Assembly (NCBI GenBank): GCA_024734495.1
Contig: JALMQS010000816.1
Span: 6,969,171-7,033,170 of the forward strand
Direction: 5' to 3'
DNA: 64,000 nucleotides
Source of the DNA: Forficula auricularia
Taxonomy: Eukaryota > Arthropoda > Insecta > Dermaptera > Forficulidae
Of the stretch, positions 11,715-22,800 are shown piece after piece; positions within the stretch are counted from its first letter, which is position 1; each line of letters begins with the position of its first letter. The notes under the pieces are model-generated. The model ran no database searches, was not told where the DNA came from, and saw only the letters and a program-made list of their open reading frames with translations. The position numbers and the translations under genes were made by a program.

Positions 11715-11895
11715 TCTTATTAAACGAACAAAAATTGTATATTTATTTATATATATATTTGTATCTTGGTTCTATTTTGAAAACGACTCTACCGATTTTG
11801 ATGAAATTCATGGCAATTCGATCTGTCACAGTCTCATCTTCGACAAAATTGTTTTTGATGGGGTTTTTCGTAATCAAATTAATTATTCTCAGGTA
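11715..11895 (+). repeat. Family C 5' fragment
   Basis: attaaacgaacaaaaattg, a TA-rich tract, then acgactctaccgattttga and gatctgtcacagtctcatct. This is the diverged 5' portion of family C; the 3' hairpin half is absent here. Confidence 0.6.
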
Positions 11896-12239
11896 GACAA
11901 ATCCCAATCTTGGAGTTTAGAAAAAGGTTTCTCTTTTGTTTACTTTTGTACCCAGATAGACAATGGTTTGGGTTAATCCTTTATTCTCAAAGGCCTTGAA
12001 GAAGTATTGTGATTGTGGATTTTAACATATTTTGTTCTCCCTAAACGTTAGAAATATTAATAAACGTTTTATAATTGTTTTTATAAAGAACTTTATTTAT
12101 TTAATAGAATAAAAAATAATCAAGAATTTATTTAAAAATATATTTCGCATAAGCAGGTCTCAATTTTCTGAAAAAATAACACATTTTGATAGGTTTTATT
12201 TATTAACAATTGGATGAATAAAAATGAATCATATGGTTG

Positions 12240-12345
12240 AATCAAAACAGGTGCAGGAGGTGGGGTGCAGTGGTGGAGGATCCGGGGGTAGGGAAAGGTT
12301 TAGGGGGTGGGGTCGAGCGGGGTGGAGGTGGGGGCGGGGGGTACA
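12240..12345 (+). other. G-rich tract with quadruplex potential
   Basis: About 100 bp of strongly G-biased sequence in an AT-rich intron. It has at least seven runs of three or more G between 12270 and 12342, several of them four to six long and separated by short loops. A G-quadruplex on the plus strand is plausible. No open frame or gene feature explains it. Confidence 0.6.
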
Positions 12346-12454
12346 TTGGTCGAATATTATATATTTTTGTATTTTTTTTAATTTGAAAACGGCTCTCAAA
12401 TAAAAATCGACATTTTTATCAGAATTATAAATTAAAAATAATATTAAAATAAAG

Positions 12455-12497
12455 ATTTTAACTGAAGGAAGAAGTTACCGAGCATCGCTCGGTGCCT
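12455..12497 (+). repeat. Family C 3' terminal fragment
   Basis: gttaccgagcatcgctcgg followed by tgcctctag. Only the terminal hairpin and a little upstream sequence remain. The palindromic hammerhead element begins immediately after. Confidence 0.6.
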
Positions 12498-12501
12498 CTA
12501 G

Positions 12502-12769
12502 GTTTATAACAGGAAAATAAGGTCAAGTTTTATGTGTGACTTTTTTATTTATCAGCCAACGTTTCGTCGACTTTTTCGACTTCTTCAGGGCTATTTGGCC
12601 GGTAACTATTAATACATGTTTGTTCTGGAATTGTAATTGCACTTTTGTAACTTGATATTAATAATATTCTTATAATTGTAGAAGCCCTGAAGAAGTCGGC
12701 AAAGTCGACGAAACGTTGGCTGATAAATAAAAAAGTCACACATAAAAACTCGTCCTTATTTTCCTGTTA
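12502..12769. mobile_element. Palindromic element with two divergent hammerhead-like cores
   Basis: Arms begin gtttataacaggaaaataag at 12502 and end with the complement cttattttcctgttataaac at 12769. Each arm carries the same ribozyme-like core reading outward. Left, minus strand: CTGAAGA, stem GTCG/CGAC, GAAACG (12588-12561). Right, plus strand: the same (12687-12715). After each core comes gttggctgataaataaaa. The spacer is about 95 bp. A single-arm relative sits at 6249. Penelope-like retroelement repeats are known to carry hammerhead motifs; the paired inverted form is what I see here. Confidence 0.7.
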
Positions 12770-13073
12770 TAAACTTTCAAATTAATATAAATTATGGACG
12801 GAAATATTTATATATAAGGTTGTATATAAGATATATTTGTTATAATCAATAGCCGAAACGTTAGTGGGTATTTTTAAATAAAATAAATACGTGCACGTCT
12901 TTTTATCGAACCCTTGTTAAGTACTATTTTTGTAATTTCTAAGCCTGGTAGGTAATACAGACTTTTGCCTACGAAAACATTGTTCATAAATAATAATCAG
13001 CGGGAAGAACATTTAGTATAGATATATCTGCGCAGCCAAAAATCTGTGGATTGTGAATGGCGTTAATGTGATA

Positions 13074-13503
13074 TACGTGATTTCTATATTTGTCGAAAGA
13101 TAAATAGAAAAGTTTTTAATTTGGAAACCAATAGTGCAAGTCATATGATCTTAGTCGGCTTATACGGGTGAGAATGTTGGAAACCTGTATGGTAGGGTTC
13201 GCTTATGTATTGTTCGATAGGGTTTCTTTTTTTCAGCAGACATATACATATATACCTTGGTAATTTAAATATTTACTATAAAATATGTATACGTGATTTC
13301 TATATTTGTCGAAAGATAAATAGAAAAGTTTTTAATTTGGAAACCAATAGTGCAAGTCATATGATCTTAGTCGGCTTATACGGGTGAGAATGTTGGAAAC
13401 CTGTATGGTAGGGTTCGCTTATGTATTGTTCGATAGGGTTTCTTTTTTTCAGCAGACATATACATATATACCTTGGTAATTTAAATATTTACTATAAAAT
13501 ATC
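13074..13503. repeat. Two tandem 216-bp units
   Basis: The unit starts tacgtgatttctatatttg at 13074 and repeats from 13290 with almost no differences, which suggests a recent duplication. A diverged reverse-oriented relative occurs at 23995-24180 (gaaaccctatcgaacaaaca). No protein is encoded consistently in either unit. Confidence 0.8.
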
Positions 13504-13619
13504 TGTAGACTCAATTTAGATTGATATGATGCGAGTTTTGATTATAATATCCCCTAATAAGTAAAATATAGCCTTTGGAGGTCTTATATTGGTCTAATTG
13601 GACATGTGCCTATATGTTT

Positions 13620-13825
13620 TAGTAGGGGTGCCCCCCTAAATTGATGACCCCCCCCCCAAATTTATTCTGTTCTAGAGAATTAGAAGAGTTTTTTATTACT
13701 TTTGTTGAAGTTATAGGACTTGACCGCTTTTTTAGCTTATAATGCTAAAATGCAACAATTTTCAACCCCCCCCAGAAATTTAGTCCCCCTCCCCTCCCTC
13801 ACTGTGGGCACCCCTACTTTTACAT
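13620..13825. mobile_element. MITE with TAGGGGTGCCC ends
   Basis: tagtaggggtgcccccctaa on the left and the complement gggcacccctacttt on the right bracket about 200 bp with C-rich runs. I could not confirm a target duplication. The ends are hAT-like in style. Confidence 0.45.
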
Positions 13826-13891
13826 AATAATACTCTTATATTACAAATAAGTTGCAATTTTATGATGATAGAGGAATATAATTCCTGGACA

Positions 13892-14660
13892 GCTCTTGAA
13901 AATCTTACCACTAAAATCAATAACAAGTCTGTACCTCGAAAAGATGTAATAAACTATCAAGATATTATACGATATTTGTCACTTATAGTAAGTTGTTCAG
14001 GTATATTTTGTTTTCTTTTATGCAGTTTTCATGTGAATATTGAGTGTTTAGTTTACATATCTATCCATACTTATTATAATCGAGTTGCGACGACGCCGAC
14101 GTGATTTTTTTAATTTTAAAACCCACTAATATTTCATGATAAATACAATTTATTAAAATTAGGAAATGTAAATGATTATTTCAAAACCCACTATAGTTCA
14201 TTAAATTAAATTTATTAAAATTAGAAATTTAAATTATTATTTTAAAACCCAATAGGGAAGCTGTCTACTGTGCCTTCCACAGGGAACTCCCTATTGGGTT
14301 TTAAAATAATAATTTAAATTTCCTAATTTTAATAAATTTAATTTAATGAACTATAGTGGGTTTTGAAATAATCATTTACATTTCCTAATTTTAATAAATT
14401 GTATTTATCATGAACTATTAGTGGGTTTTAAAATTAAGAAAAATCACGTCGGCGTCGTCGCGCAACCCGATTATAATAAGTATGGATAGATATGTAAACT
14501 AAACACTCAATATTCACATGAAAACTGCATAAAAGAAAACAAAATATACCCCTGAACAACTTACTATAAGTGACAAATATCGTATAATATCTTGATAGTT
14601 TATTACGTCTTTTCAAGGTACAGACTTGTTATTGATTTTAGTGGTAAGATTTTCAAGAGC
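13892..14660. repeat. 769-bp near-perfect palindrome
   Basis: Left arm 13892-14258 and right arm 14288-14660 are reverse complements with few mismatches, joined by a loop of about 29 bp. Landmarks are gctcttgaaaatcttaccac at the left edge and its complement gtggtaagattttcaagagc at the right edge. Open frames in either arm mirror each other and are not genes. A fragment of the same family (tcatgaattattagtgggtt, then acaacgtcggcgtcg) lies at 23330-23440. It is probably a foldback transposon or an inverted duplication. Confidence 0.85.
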
Positions 14661-14838
14661 AAAAGAAGAAGTGCTTTTTTGGTATTTTCTCTTTTTGGGC
14701 ATAATAATTGGTTTGAAACATATTGGTCAGCAATGAAACTAGCGAAATTATTATATTTTCGGTGTATACTGAAAAATATCATAAATAAACGACTTTTGTA
14801 CTTATGGAAAGTGGTGTAGGTTTTAGGTGAAACATGAT

Positions 14839-15054
14839 GTTAGTTAATAGAGTAAAGGGTGTGTAGTTTCACAGTGAATGAAATAAAACTCAAAGAGGTT
14901 TATACAAACTCAATATATTTCGGATTATTAGTCCATCATCAGGAGTTTACAAGTTAATACTGAGTAATAATCCGAAATATATTGAGTTTGTATAAACCTC
15001 TTTGAGTTTTATTTCATTCACTGTGAAACTACACACCCTTTACTCTATTAACTA
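14839..15054. mobile_element. Palindromic element with hammerhead-like core
   Basis: Arms of about 90 bp: ttagttaatagagtaaaggg at 14839 and its complement ending at 15054. On the minus strand the left arm shows the canonical CTGATGA (14942-14936), stem GGA/TCC, then GAAAT (14921-14917). The right arm repeats the GAAA side but has a shortened CTGA side, so only one core is complete. Confidence 0.65.
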
Positions 15055-15950
15055 ATAAACGACTTATTTGTTGCTTTCTGTATTCTATGTTGTGAATTTT
15101 TTCAAGGCCTTAACTAATAGTGAAAAAATAACAAATAGAAAAGAAGTTGATTGCTTTGCTTTTTATTATACCGACTTACCGATATACACATACATTTTTA
15201 TATAATTTTAAAAAGTAAAAACAAAAAAAAAGGGAATGATCAAAAATAACTGCATAATTGACCTCTTGACATTCTTGATATAAAAGAGAGATTTAGCAGG
15301 TGTTTAATTGAAGAGAGGGGGATCGTTAAAAATCCGCTTACGACATGATACGTCCTTCAACATCCTCCGATTCCGTTCAACAGAAGAGAAGAGAATGAAT
15401 GCCTTTTTGATTGTGATCTTCTGAGAGTGAGTTTGATGAAAGGGTGGGTGGGCCTAATTTATCCTTTTATCCCCGACGGGGGATTGACTATTTAGAGCCT
15501 TAGAGAGTTAAGTTGTAACACCCGGTTGCGGTTGCATAAGAGAAACGAACAAATACCTTTAGGACGGTTATTTAATTATTTAGAAAACTTGGATCATAAT
15601 TTACAGGTGTCGGGAATGTTCTGAAAGATTGGCCAGATTGTGACTCTGAAGGGGCGGGATCTCAGCTTAGAAAAATTGCCAAGACGAATGGACCAGTCTC
15701 CTTAAGATTTATTTTGCAAAATAACATAAAATTTATTACAATATAATACTTAAGGAAATATTCGAGTGACATTTAAATCTAGTACCATAATTCAAAGATT
15801 CATATTTCACGTATAATCTATTAAAGCAAGCGTTTTACATGTGAAATGCATATTTTTTTTCTTTTTAAAGTTGATACGACATGTCCGTTTATATTCACTT
15901 CCTATATCTCCATAACACATGTTAATTTAAGAAAGATTTCATTTCTAAAC
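15055..15950. other. Intron sequence, nothing recognised
   Basis: Moderately AT-rich with no repeat match in the window and no coding signature. 15290-15680 is somewhat more GC-balanced than the surrounding intron. Confidence 0.3.
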
Positions 15951-16440
15951 TATGGCCATCAACGAGCAAGTTCTACGACACTTAGAGACGAATAAATTAA
16001 TTCACGATAGGCAATACGGCTTCAGGCAGTCCCGGTCGACCGGTGACATCCTAGCATCTGTAACTCATATCTGGAATAAAACCCTGGAGGCCGGGAATGA
16101 GACCCTCGCGGTAGCTTTAGACATGTCAAAAGCCTTCGATATGGTCTGGCACAAAAATCTTCTTGCCAAATTGACCTCCGTCGGCCTTGCACCAAAACTC
16201 TGTAAGTTGTTCGAAAGTTTTCTTTCAGACCGTAGTATTAAGGTTGTCATCGATGGAATATCATCTTCCCCCTTCCACACCAACGCTGGAGTTCCTCAGG
16301 GATCGGTTATCTCACCTACGCTTTTTCTTATCTATATCAACCTTCTAAACTGCCCTCCAATCCGGTACATTGTTACGCAGATGCCAGCACCGTGCATAAC
16401 GCCCCTGCATCATATAATCATGATGCTATTTTTTCCATGT
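15949..16440 (+). pseudogene. Jockey-like LINE reverse transcriptase fragment
   Basis: It reads through RT palm motifs: HDRQYGFRQSRSTGD (the FRxxRST block), ALDMSKAFDMVWHKNLL (first catalytic Asp) and GVPQGSVISPTLFLIYIN. The frame then slips by one base just before the catalytic YADD block; in the shifted frame CYADAST is visible, so the second Asp of YADD is Ala here. The piece is 5' truncated (no endonuclease) and ends near 16440. It overlaps by about 60 bp with the homologous start of the 20573 fragment, so the two are separate broken copies of one family. Dead. Confidence 0.8.
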
Positions 16441-16744
16441 TGTAAAAATACACTTTGGGGTGGTCTGGTTCCACGTTCCAACACTCAAATGGTCTGGAGT
16501 GAATATATTATGTTTATAATTGACTATAAATTATAATTTTTATAATTTCATTGTGGGTCAAAAATATTTTTTGACACATATGTATTTTTAACCGCACTCA
16601 CACCATGCGCAGTACCTGGTCCACCTGCTTAGGCCAGCCAGACTGGCCATTCCTTGTACAACTATCATAGACGGTACTATTACGCATAATTTCTAGTTGG
16701 GTCAAATCCGTACTCAAAAATGTGTCACCAGCTCTTGGACTATT
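16441..16744. other. Intron sequence, nothing recognised
   Basis: Short AT-rich stretch between the LINE fragment and the next palindromic element, with no gene or matched repeat. Confidence 0.3.
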
Positions 16745-17375
16745 AGTATTAAAAGAGACAATAAAAGAGTGTGGCTTTTGCTGGAAAAATAAAATTTTTA
16801 ATTTATTTATAAGGAGACTATATAGTTTCAAGGGGTTTGGCCTCTTCATCAGTCTATTACAATCAATTCCTGTGAATCAATTGTATTAGGTTGATAAAGA
16901 GGGCAAAGCTCTCGAAACTATAGTCTCAATATGTCCATTATATTCCATTTTATTACATCATATTAAATTATATTTAATTATATTTCAATATATTCCATCG
17001 TATAAAATTATATTTCGTTTTATTAAATCATATTAAATTATATTCCATATATTTCATTATATTCTATTATATTCCATTTTATCCATTATATTAAATTATA
17101 TTCCATTATATTCCGTTTTATTAAATCATATTAAATTATATTCCAAATATTCCATTATATTTCATTATATTCTATTATATTCCATTATATTCCATTTTAT
17201 TACATCATATTTCATTATATTTCATTATATTCCAATCAATTCCTGTGAATCAATTGTAATAGGTTGATGAAGAAAGAGTGCAAAGCGTTCAAAACTATAT
17301 AGTCTCGTTATAAAAAAAAAAAATAAAAATTTCCAGCTGAAGACACACTCTTTGATTGTCTCCTTAAATTTATAA
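16745..17375. mobile_element. Inverted-repeat element with hammerhead-like cores and an AT decamer array
   Basis: The outer arms are agacaataaaagagtgtggc at the left and its complement near 17365. A plus-arm relative occurs at 51008. Left core on the minus strand: CTGATGA (16852-16846), stem AGG/CCT type, GAAAC (16829-16825). A second, plus-strand core at 16891-16918 has TTGATAA, a closed GAG/CTC stem and GAAAC. A third, degraded one is at 17264-17295. The middle (16920-17230) is an irregular array of attatattcc-like decamers. Confidence 0.6.
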
Positions 17376-17732
17376 AAATTATGTTATTCTCGGCAAAAAG
17401 TTTCAATTTATTTAGTATTTATAGTAGATACTATAATTTAAGTAATAGGTTGAGATTCCATTTTATTTTCAGTTTGTAATATTTGGATGCAAATGTAGAG
17501 AGATAAATCATTCAATGTTGAAAAAACAGACGCTAAATATGCAAATTTCCTAATAGCCATGTCTAGTTTGCTAATATTTCAGATTATTGAAGTTTAGTAT
17601 TAGTAAATTAAGCAAATCATTCTATTCTCAATTCCAATATATTCACAAAATATTTAACTCCGAAAGCTTTCTCATTTCAGTATCTAAAAAGTAGAGAATT
17701 AAAAGTCTGTCATCCATAAAAACAGTAAAAAT

Positions 17733-18313
17733 AACCTGACGTTTTCTGATGTGGCCATCCACTTGACTTTACCATACAACCTGGCCCCTAAAGTTATATA
17801 TAATATTGTAGGGGGGATAGTTTTTGCATTTTTAGACTTCTGGGGGTCTAATTATTATGTATACAAAATTTGGTTGAGTTTGCTCAAACGGCCTAGATTT
17901 TTAATTTTTAACCCCCCCTCCACCCCCTTAATTTTTGATCGATATGCACCACAATCTAATCAGCTCTTAATCTCAATGAACCAAAACTACGTGTGAAATT
18001 TGGTTTCGATATTCACACTAGTTTTTGAGCTAGCTCGTCCACAAAAATTTGGTAACGCACAGACTAACGGACAACCAGACAACCAGACTAACTAACAAAC
18101 ATTTTGACAAAACAATTATTATCTCGAAAGACATAATTTTTTCAATGTTAACTTATTAGGGCTTTTTTGTAGACCGTAATGCCATGGTTTCGCTCAATTT
18201 TTTAAATCGAAATAGTTTCAGCCGTTTTTGAGATATTTCGAAAAAAGGAAGGAAAAAAACACTTTTTTCATGGACGATTACAATACTTGACCATACCCTG
18301 TATGGTAAAGTAA
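17733..18313 (+). mobile_element. MITE family A, copy 3
   Basis: Starts ctgatgtggccatccacttg with ACTTTACCATAC and ends CCCTGTATGGTAAAGTAA. It is shorter than copy 2 because the central block occurs only once. The tail contains gacaaccagacaaccagac, a short local duplication. Confidence 0.75.
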
Positions 18314-18796
18314 AAATTCGATATCGCAGATAGATAGACACGAGGCCAGAAATTAATTTTGGGAAGCCCAAAATTAAAACAAATAATACGAATTTTATAA
18401 AAAGTATTATTAAAGAGGCCAGGGGGAGAAACTCCATTGCTAGTAGGAGGCCCGCCAAAGGCGGGCTTATCAATTAGTATAAAATAAATGAAGGTAATTT
18501 TATTTCATCTTCTACTTTGGAAAAAAGTTTAAAAGCAAAAATGTAAAGTTGAGTATAATAATCTTCTGTTTCAATATTGATTTATCATTATAGGCATTTT
18601 TGAAATTTTCGTGTTGTTTAAACAGAGAGCTAGAGCTCTGAGAGTTAGTTGATTTGAATTCATTCTAGATGCTCAACGATCCGTGGTTCTTTATTTGTTT
18701 TCGTTTAGTCATGTCGAAATTTAAATGAGAAAAGAGAGGAAGTTTAAAACGGAAAGTTATTTAGAAGTAAAAAAAAAAAAATTGAGATCAATTCAG
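18314..18796. other. Intron sequence, nothing recognised
   Basis: AT-rich, no matched repeat. A short self-complementary stretch aggcccgccaaaggcgggct is at 18449. Confidence 0.3.
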
Positions 18797-19905
18797 TATT
18801 TTTACTTTACCATACAGGGTATCGTGAAGTATTGTAATCGGGCATGAAAAAAAGTGTTTTTTTCCTTTGTTTTTTCAAAATAACTATACAACAGATTAAA
18901 ATATTTTGAGCGAAACCATTTGGTCTACAAAAAAGCTCTAATGAGTGAACATCGAAAAAATGATATTTTACGAGATATTACGATTATTATTTTGTCAAAA
19001 TGTCTGTTACCATGTTACCAAATTTTGTGTAAGTATACTTACACTAGCTTAAAAACTAGTAGGAATATTAAAACAACATTTTATATGTAATTCAGGAGCA
19101 TTGAGATTAAAAGCTGAGTAGATTTTGTTTGAAATCAAACAAAAAATTAGGGGGGGGGCGGAGTGGTAAAATTTAAAATGATCAAACTAAAAAAAAATAC
19201 TATGAAATGAACCTATAATAAAAAAGAGAGTAATTATTATTATCTATTATTATTTGATTTTATTGTACTTTCTCAGCATTGCTGCTGGAAAACTTTGACC
19301 TAACCCTTAGGTAGATAGAGTGGGATTAGAACTTATTATTATTATTAATATTTTTTTTTGGGGGGGGGGGGCGGGGGGGTAAATATAAACACTATTGGAA
19401 TATATATTGAAGAAAAATTGTAAATAATAATAACATGTATGCTGACTAGGATCTTAGCTATACCTGGTGAAATTTTTTTCTCGAAATGTTTTCGGGACAC
19501 GGACTCAAATTATTAGGTTAGGTAAAAAAATATTGTGTAGGAAATTTGAGATCGATCGGACATCGCGAACAGGTGGCGCATCTCATTTGAAAATTTGAAA
19601 TATTTAGAATTTTCCGCTATTTGGTTACTATGTTTTGTACGAAGTTTCGCATATGCCCCTATATGACCTTATGTGAAAATGACTCACTATGTGAAATTGA
19701 TAGTGACCAAAGAGAGAGAGAGGAAGGGGGTGAGGGTTCAAAAATATTTTCAAACAAAAATCAAAGAAAGGTGTATTTCTAATAAAATGATCTCATAATT
19801 TAGAGGGAAGAGTTATTTCGTAAATAATTATAAAATTTTTTTTAAATTAAATATAAAAGAGAGGAGCTAGGTGTATGGTAAAGTCATGTGGATGGCCACA
19901 TTAGC
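18797..19905 (-). mobile_element. MITE family A, copy 4 (reverse, diverged)
   Basis: Begins TTTACTTTACCATACAGGGT and ends GTATGGTAAAGTCATGTGG with ccacattagc after it, the mirror of the other copies. The interior (19250-19860) is not shared with other copies and contains poly-G runs, so it may hold a second insertion. No transposase. Confidence 0.6.
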
Positions 19906-19981
19906 TAATTTACATAGGAATGCATGAAAATGTAATATTTGTAAGTAGAGGTATATATGGTAAATTAGTTTGATTACTCAC

Positions 19982-20063
19982 CCCTTAACGTGACGGGCTG
20001 TTTCTGTAGGAGAGCGCTGGTGGTTTGCGATCCAGGGAAGGTTGCATTCCTCTTGTGACGGCC
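19982..20063 (-). CDS. osp: Outspread/MPRIP-like gene, GRHKRNATFPG exon
   Basis: Exon of 82 bp on the minus strand, with acceptor ttggttgcag before 20063 and donor AAGGG|GTGAGT at 19981. It opens in phase 0, exactly as the preceding PH exon ends, and closes in phase 1, matching the exon at 862-1056. The peptide begins GRHKRNATFPG and continues SQTTSALLQKQPVTLR. The basic GRHKRNATFPG segment directly after the first PH domain is characteristic, as I know the family, of Outspread/MPRIP proteins, which link actin filaments and myosin phosphatase/RhoA signalling. The peptide is short, so identity depends on the neighbouring PH exon. Confidence 0.75.
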
Positions 20064-20572
20064 CTGCAACCAAAAGAGATCTCGGTGAGGGCGAGAACGA
20101 TATCGACAGGGAAACAGACAACTGTCCTTTGCGCCCCCGTTGCTTGAATTCTTGCCAAGGCGACAAAACCCACACCCCGATATGCCCACACGACCATTTG
20201 GCTTAATGAACAAGCAAGCCAGCTAACATCCATCCACGCCTACCTAGCTAGCACAATTGGTGCTTCCGAGTATAGGACTTTTAGCTAGGAAAAGATCAAC
20301 AAACTACGTCATGTCCAAAAATGCATATCACTTTCTGAACAAAATTAATAGAAATATTTATTCAAAGAATTTCTCTTCGAAAATTGGAGAAAGAAGTGTA
20401 AACTTTTTTAAAACCCACTGCGCTTTCTACAAAGTGTGTTTGTTAATTTGGTCAGTGAATATATTGAACTAAAAAGCTGAAATTTGGCACAAAGAAGCAA
20501 CTTATCAATATAAAGTACACAGTTTTATAATTGACAAAAATGTTTTTACACGCTTTATATTAGCTTCACCTG

Positions 20573-21526
20573 TATGTATCCGGTACATTGTTACGCAGAT
20601 GACAGCACCCTACATAACGCCCCTGCATCGCATAAAAACCGTGCAGACATTGCCTCTTCAATTAATTTAGACTTATGCAAACTTAAAAACTGGGGATCCC
20701 AAAACTTAGTTAACTTCAATGCAGGGAAAACTCAGTGTTGCCTTATTTCTAGGCGCGTCGACAGAAACCTCCCAAACATATCATTCGACTCAAACTCACT
20801 AGAATTCAGGGATAAAATCTCAATGCTAGGCGTAACTCTAGGGTCTGACCTTTCATGGAATGACCATATCTCAACCACTGCTAAAGCTGCAGCGCGCAAG
20901 CTTGGTCTCCTATTTAGGTCTAGACGCTGTTATACTCCCAGTCAACTCCTTATGCTGTATAAGGCTCAAATTCGTCCCTGTCTCGAATACGGCTCTCATC
21001 TGTGGAGGGGTGCCTCCAAGCATTCTCTTGCCACACTAGATGCAATTCAGAAGCGAGCAATTAAACTAATAGGAGAACCGACTCTAACCAACTCACTCGA
21101 CTCCCTGGCTCACCGAAGAACCGTTTCTGCCCTTTCCCTGTACTACAGATACTATCACGGTGTCTGTTCAGTCGAGCTGAAATCAATTATCCCCCCTAAT
21201 GCCCTCTTTACGCGAAACACGCGGTTTTCTAACGCTCAGCACCCCTTCGCTGTCAAATTGGATAAAATTCGAACAAGCGCTTTCGCCAACTCTTTTATCC
21301 CTTTGACCTCCAGAGACTGGAACTCGCTCCCTGCCACCATCTTTCCCGCGACCTATAACCTTCAGCTATTTAAGACCCTTATCCACAGATACCTTCGACC
21401 CCCGCCCAACCCATAAAATTCTTTCTTCTTCTTTTCACGATGGAGGGGCCAACCCAGGCCTTTAGGGGTTGCACCTTTTTTGGTGTAACTCCTTCTCTCA
21501 TCATTATCATAAAAAAAAAAAAAAAA
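20573..21526 (+). pseudogene. Jockey-like LINE, RT C-terminal half and 3' end
   Basis: An open frame of 280 codons starts just before the catalytic CYADDST block and covers the RT thumb region: GVTLGSDLSWNDHI, then CYTPSQLLMLYKAQIRPCLEYG, and a C-terminal tail ending YLRPPPNP with a natural stop at 21414-21416. A 3' UTR of about 90 bp (cacgatggaggggccaaccc, then taggggttgcacc) ends in a 15-A run at about 21512-21526. The upstream RT and endonuclease are missing, the typical 5' truncation of a LINE insertion. The remaining frame is intact, so the insertion is not very old. Confidence 0.85.
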
Positions 21527-21900
21527 TGTATGTATGTATGTATTTATCTATGTATCAATATGACTTTTGTTCTGTTAAATTCCGCAAACATTTCTCTATA
21601 AAAATAATTATCTTATTTAGTTACAACTAAACGACGGAAATGAAATTACTTTTTGAAGTCGGTGCCAAACAAACTATATCTATAAGCTAGCGTACCCGCC
21701 AAACGTACTAAGTAAGATCCGTCGAGTGCGATTCATAAAATGTATATGTTATGTATATATAATTGTTTTATACCTTTTAGTGTATTTTATTTGATTTTTT
21801 AAGTTATTATTATTTTATTTGTTGCATTTAATTTTTTTGAAGTTGGATTTATTTTTTTATAAAAATTGTTTTTATTTTTATTTTTTAGTGATGTTGCAAA
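21527..21900. repeat. TGTA microsatellite and family E fragment
   Basis: A short TGTA run follows the LINE poly-A at 21526-21545. Then aactaaacgacggaaatgaa, tttttgaagtcggtgccaaa and a later mirrored stretch match the family E core seen at 32090-32400 and 46610-46930. Confidence 0.6.
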
Positions 21901-22600
21901 TATTTAGATATTTGCAAATATTTAGATATTTGCAAATATTTAGATATTTGCAAATAAATAACTCTCAGTTTTCTAAAGAGTAAATGTACAAAAAAGCTAA
22001 AAATTTCTATATTCCCCACCCCTTTCGCCCCATACAGTCAATTTTGATAGTTGATTTTTACAGGAATAGTTTCTTAAAGTAATGAAGAATAACTCTACAA
22101 AATTTGATCAAGATAGGAGAGAGTTTTAATTTTTGCCCCCACTCACATTTTGGATAGTTGGGAGTCGAATTTCAAAAAATCCTGAAATTACTTTTTAGAT
22201 ATTTGTATTTAGAATTTTATTAAGTAAAAATCAAGTAGATATCTTATCGTTCTTAATTGAAAATGCATAATTAGTGTAAATACATTGCAAAGATATTTTG
22301 CCCCTTTTGACCCCTTTAGAGGTCGAATTTCAAAAAATCCTGAAATTAATTTTTAGATATTTTAATTTAGTATTTTTATAAGTAAAAAGCAAGTAGATAT
22401 TTTATCGTCTTTAAGAGATATCGCATAATCAGTGAAAACACACTTTGCCCCCTTTGACCCCTTAGGGGTCGAATTTCAAAAAAATCCTTTCTTAGTGAGC
22501 CCCTATGTCATAGATGAAATATCCTCTCCAAATTTCATATTTCTATGTCCAGTGGCTCTGGCTGTTTTGATGATGAGTTAGTGTATCGGGCAAAGAATTT
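21895..22600. repeat. Short tandem array and about 150-bp direct repeats
   Basis: At 21897-21955 a 19-bp motif (aatatttagatatttgcaa) is present three times. From 22163 the block gtcgaatttcaaaaaatcct recurs at 22163, 22322 and 22469 (spacing 159 and 147 bp), each preceded by a tgacccc-like stretch in the later copies. The tail tttatatatatagattat is a common end of arthropod dispersed repeats. No gene. Confidence 0.6.
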
Positions 22601-22669
22601 TATATATATAGATTATTGTACTTGAAGTTGTTTTTTTGGCCACGGTTGGCGCTAAGCGTGGTTTCGAAA

Positions 22670-22800
22670 GGAGCAAATACTTTTCAAAACAAAAAATGTT
22701 TTTTATAAAAATAATTGAAATAATGGAAAATTTAAAGAATCACCTGAAATTTTGAAGTCGATATTTATGAAAATACTTTAAATGTTTGAAATTTTATTAT
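22670..22800 (+). repeat. Dispersed repeat, copy 1
   Basis: acttttcaaaacaaaaaatg through atttatgaaaatactttaaa. Related copies are at 37437-37570 (reverse) and 39815-39935. Non-coding. Confidence 0.6.

Larger units (their letters stand above)
1057..19981 (-). other. osp: Intron of the Outspread-like gene (about 18.9 kb)
   Basis: Sequence between the donor GTGAGT at 19981 and the acceptor before 1056. It is filled with the transposons, foldback elements and tandem repeats listed separately. Stretches such as 1060-1718, 2426-2880, 6366-7980, 10920-11650, 15055-15950 and 17376-17732 hold no gene or repeat that I recognise. Confidence 0.6.

Noticed and set aside
13862..14616. Similar 60-80 codon proteins facing each other
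   Set aside because: Mirror translations of the two arms of a palindrome, without domain or splice context.
19985..20233. Overlapping 65-82 codon frames around 20.0-20.2 kb on the minus strand
   Set aside because: Only one frame, limited to 19982-20063 by splice sites, fits the neighbouring exons; the others are shadows.
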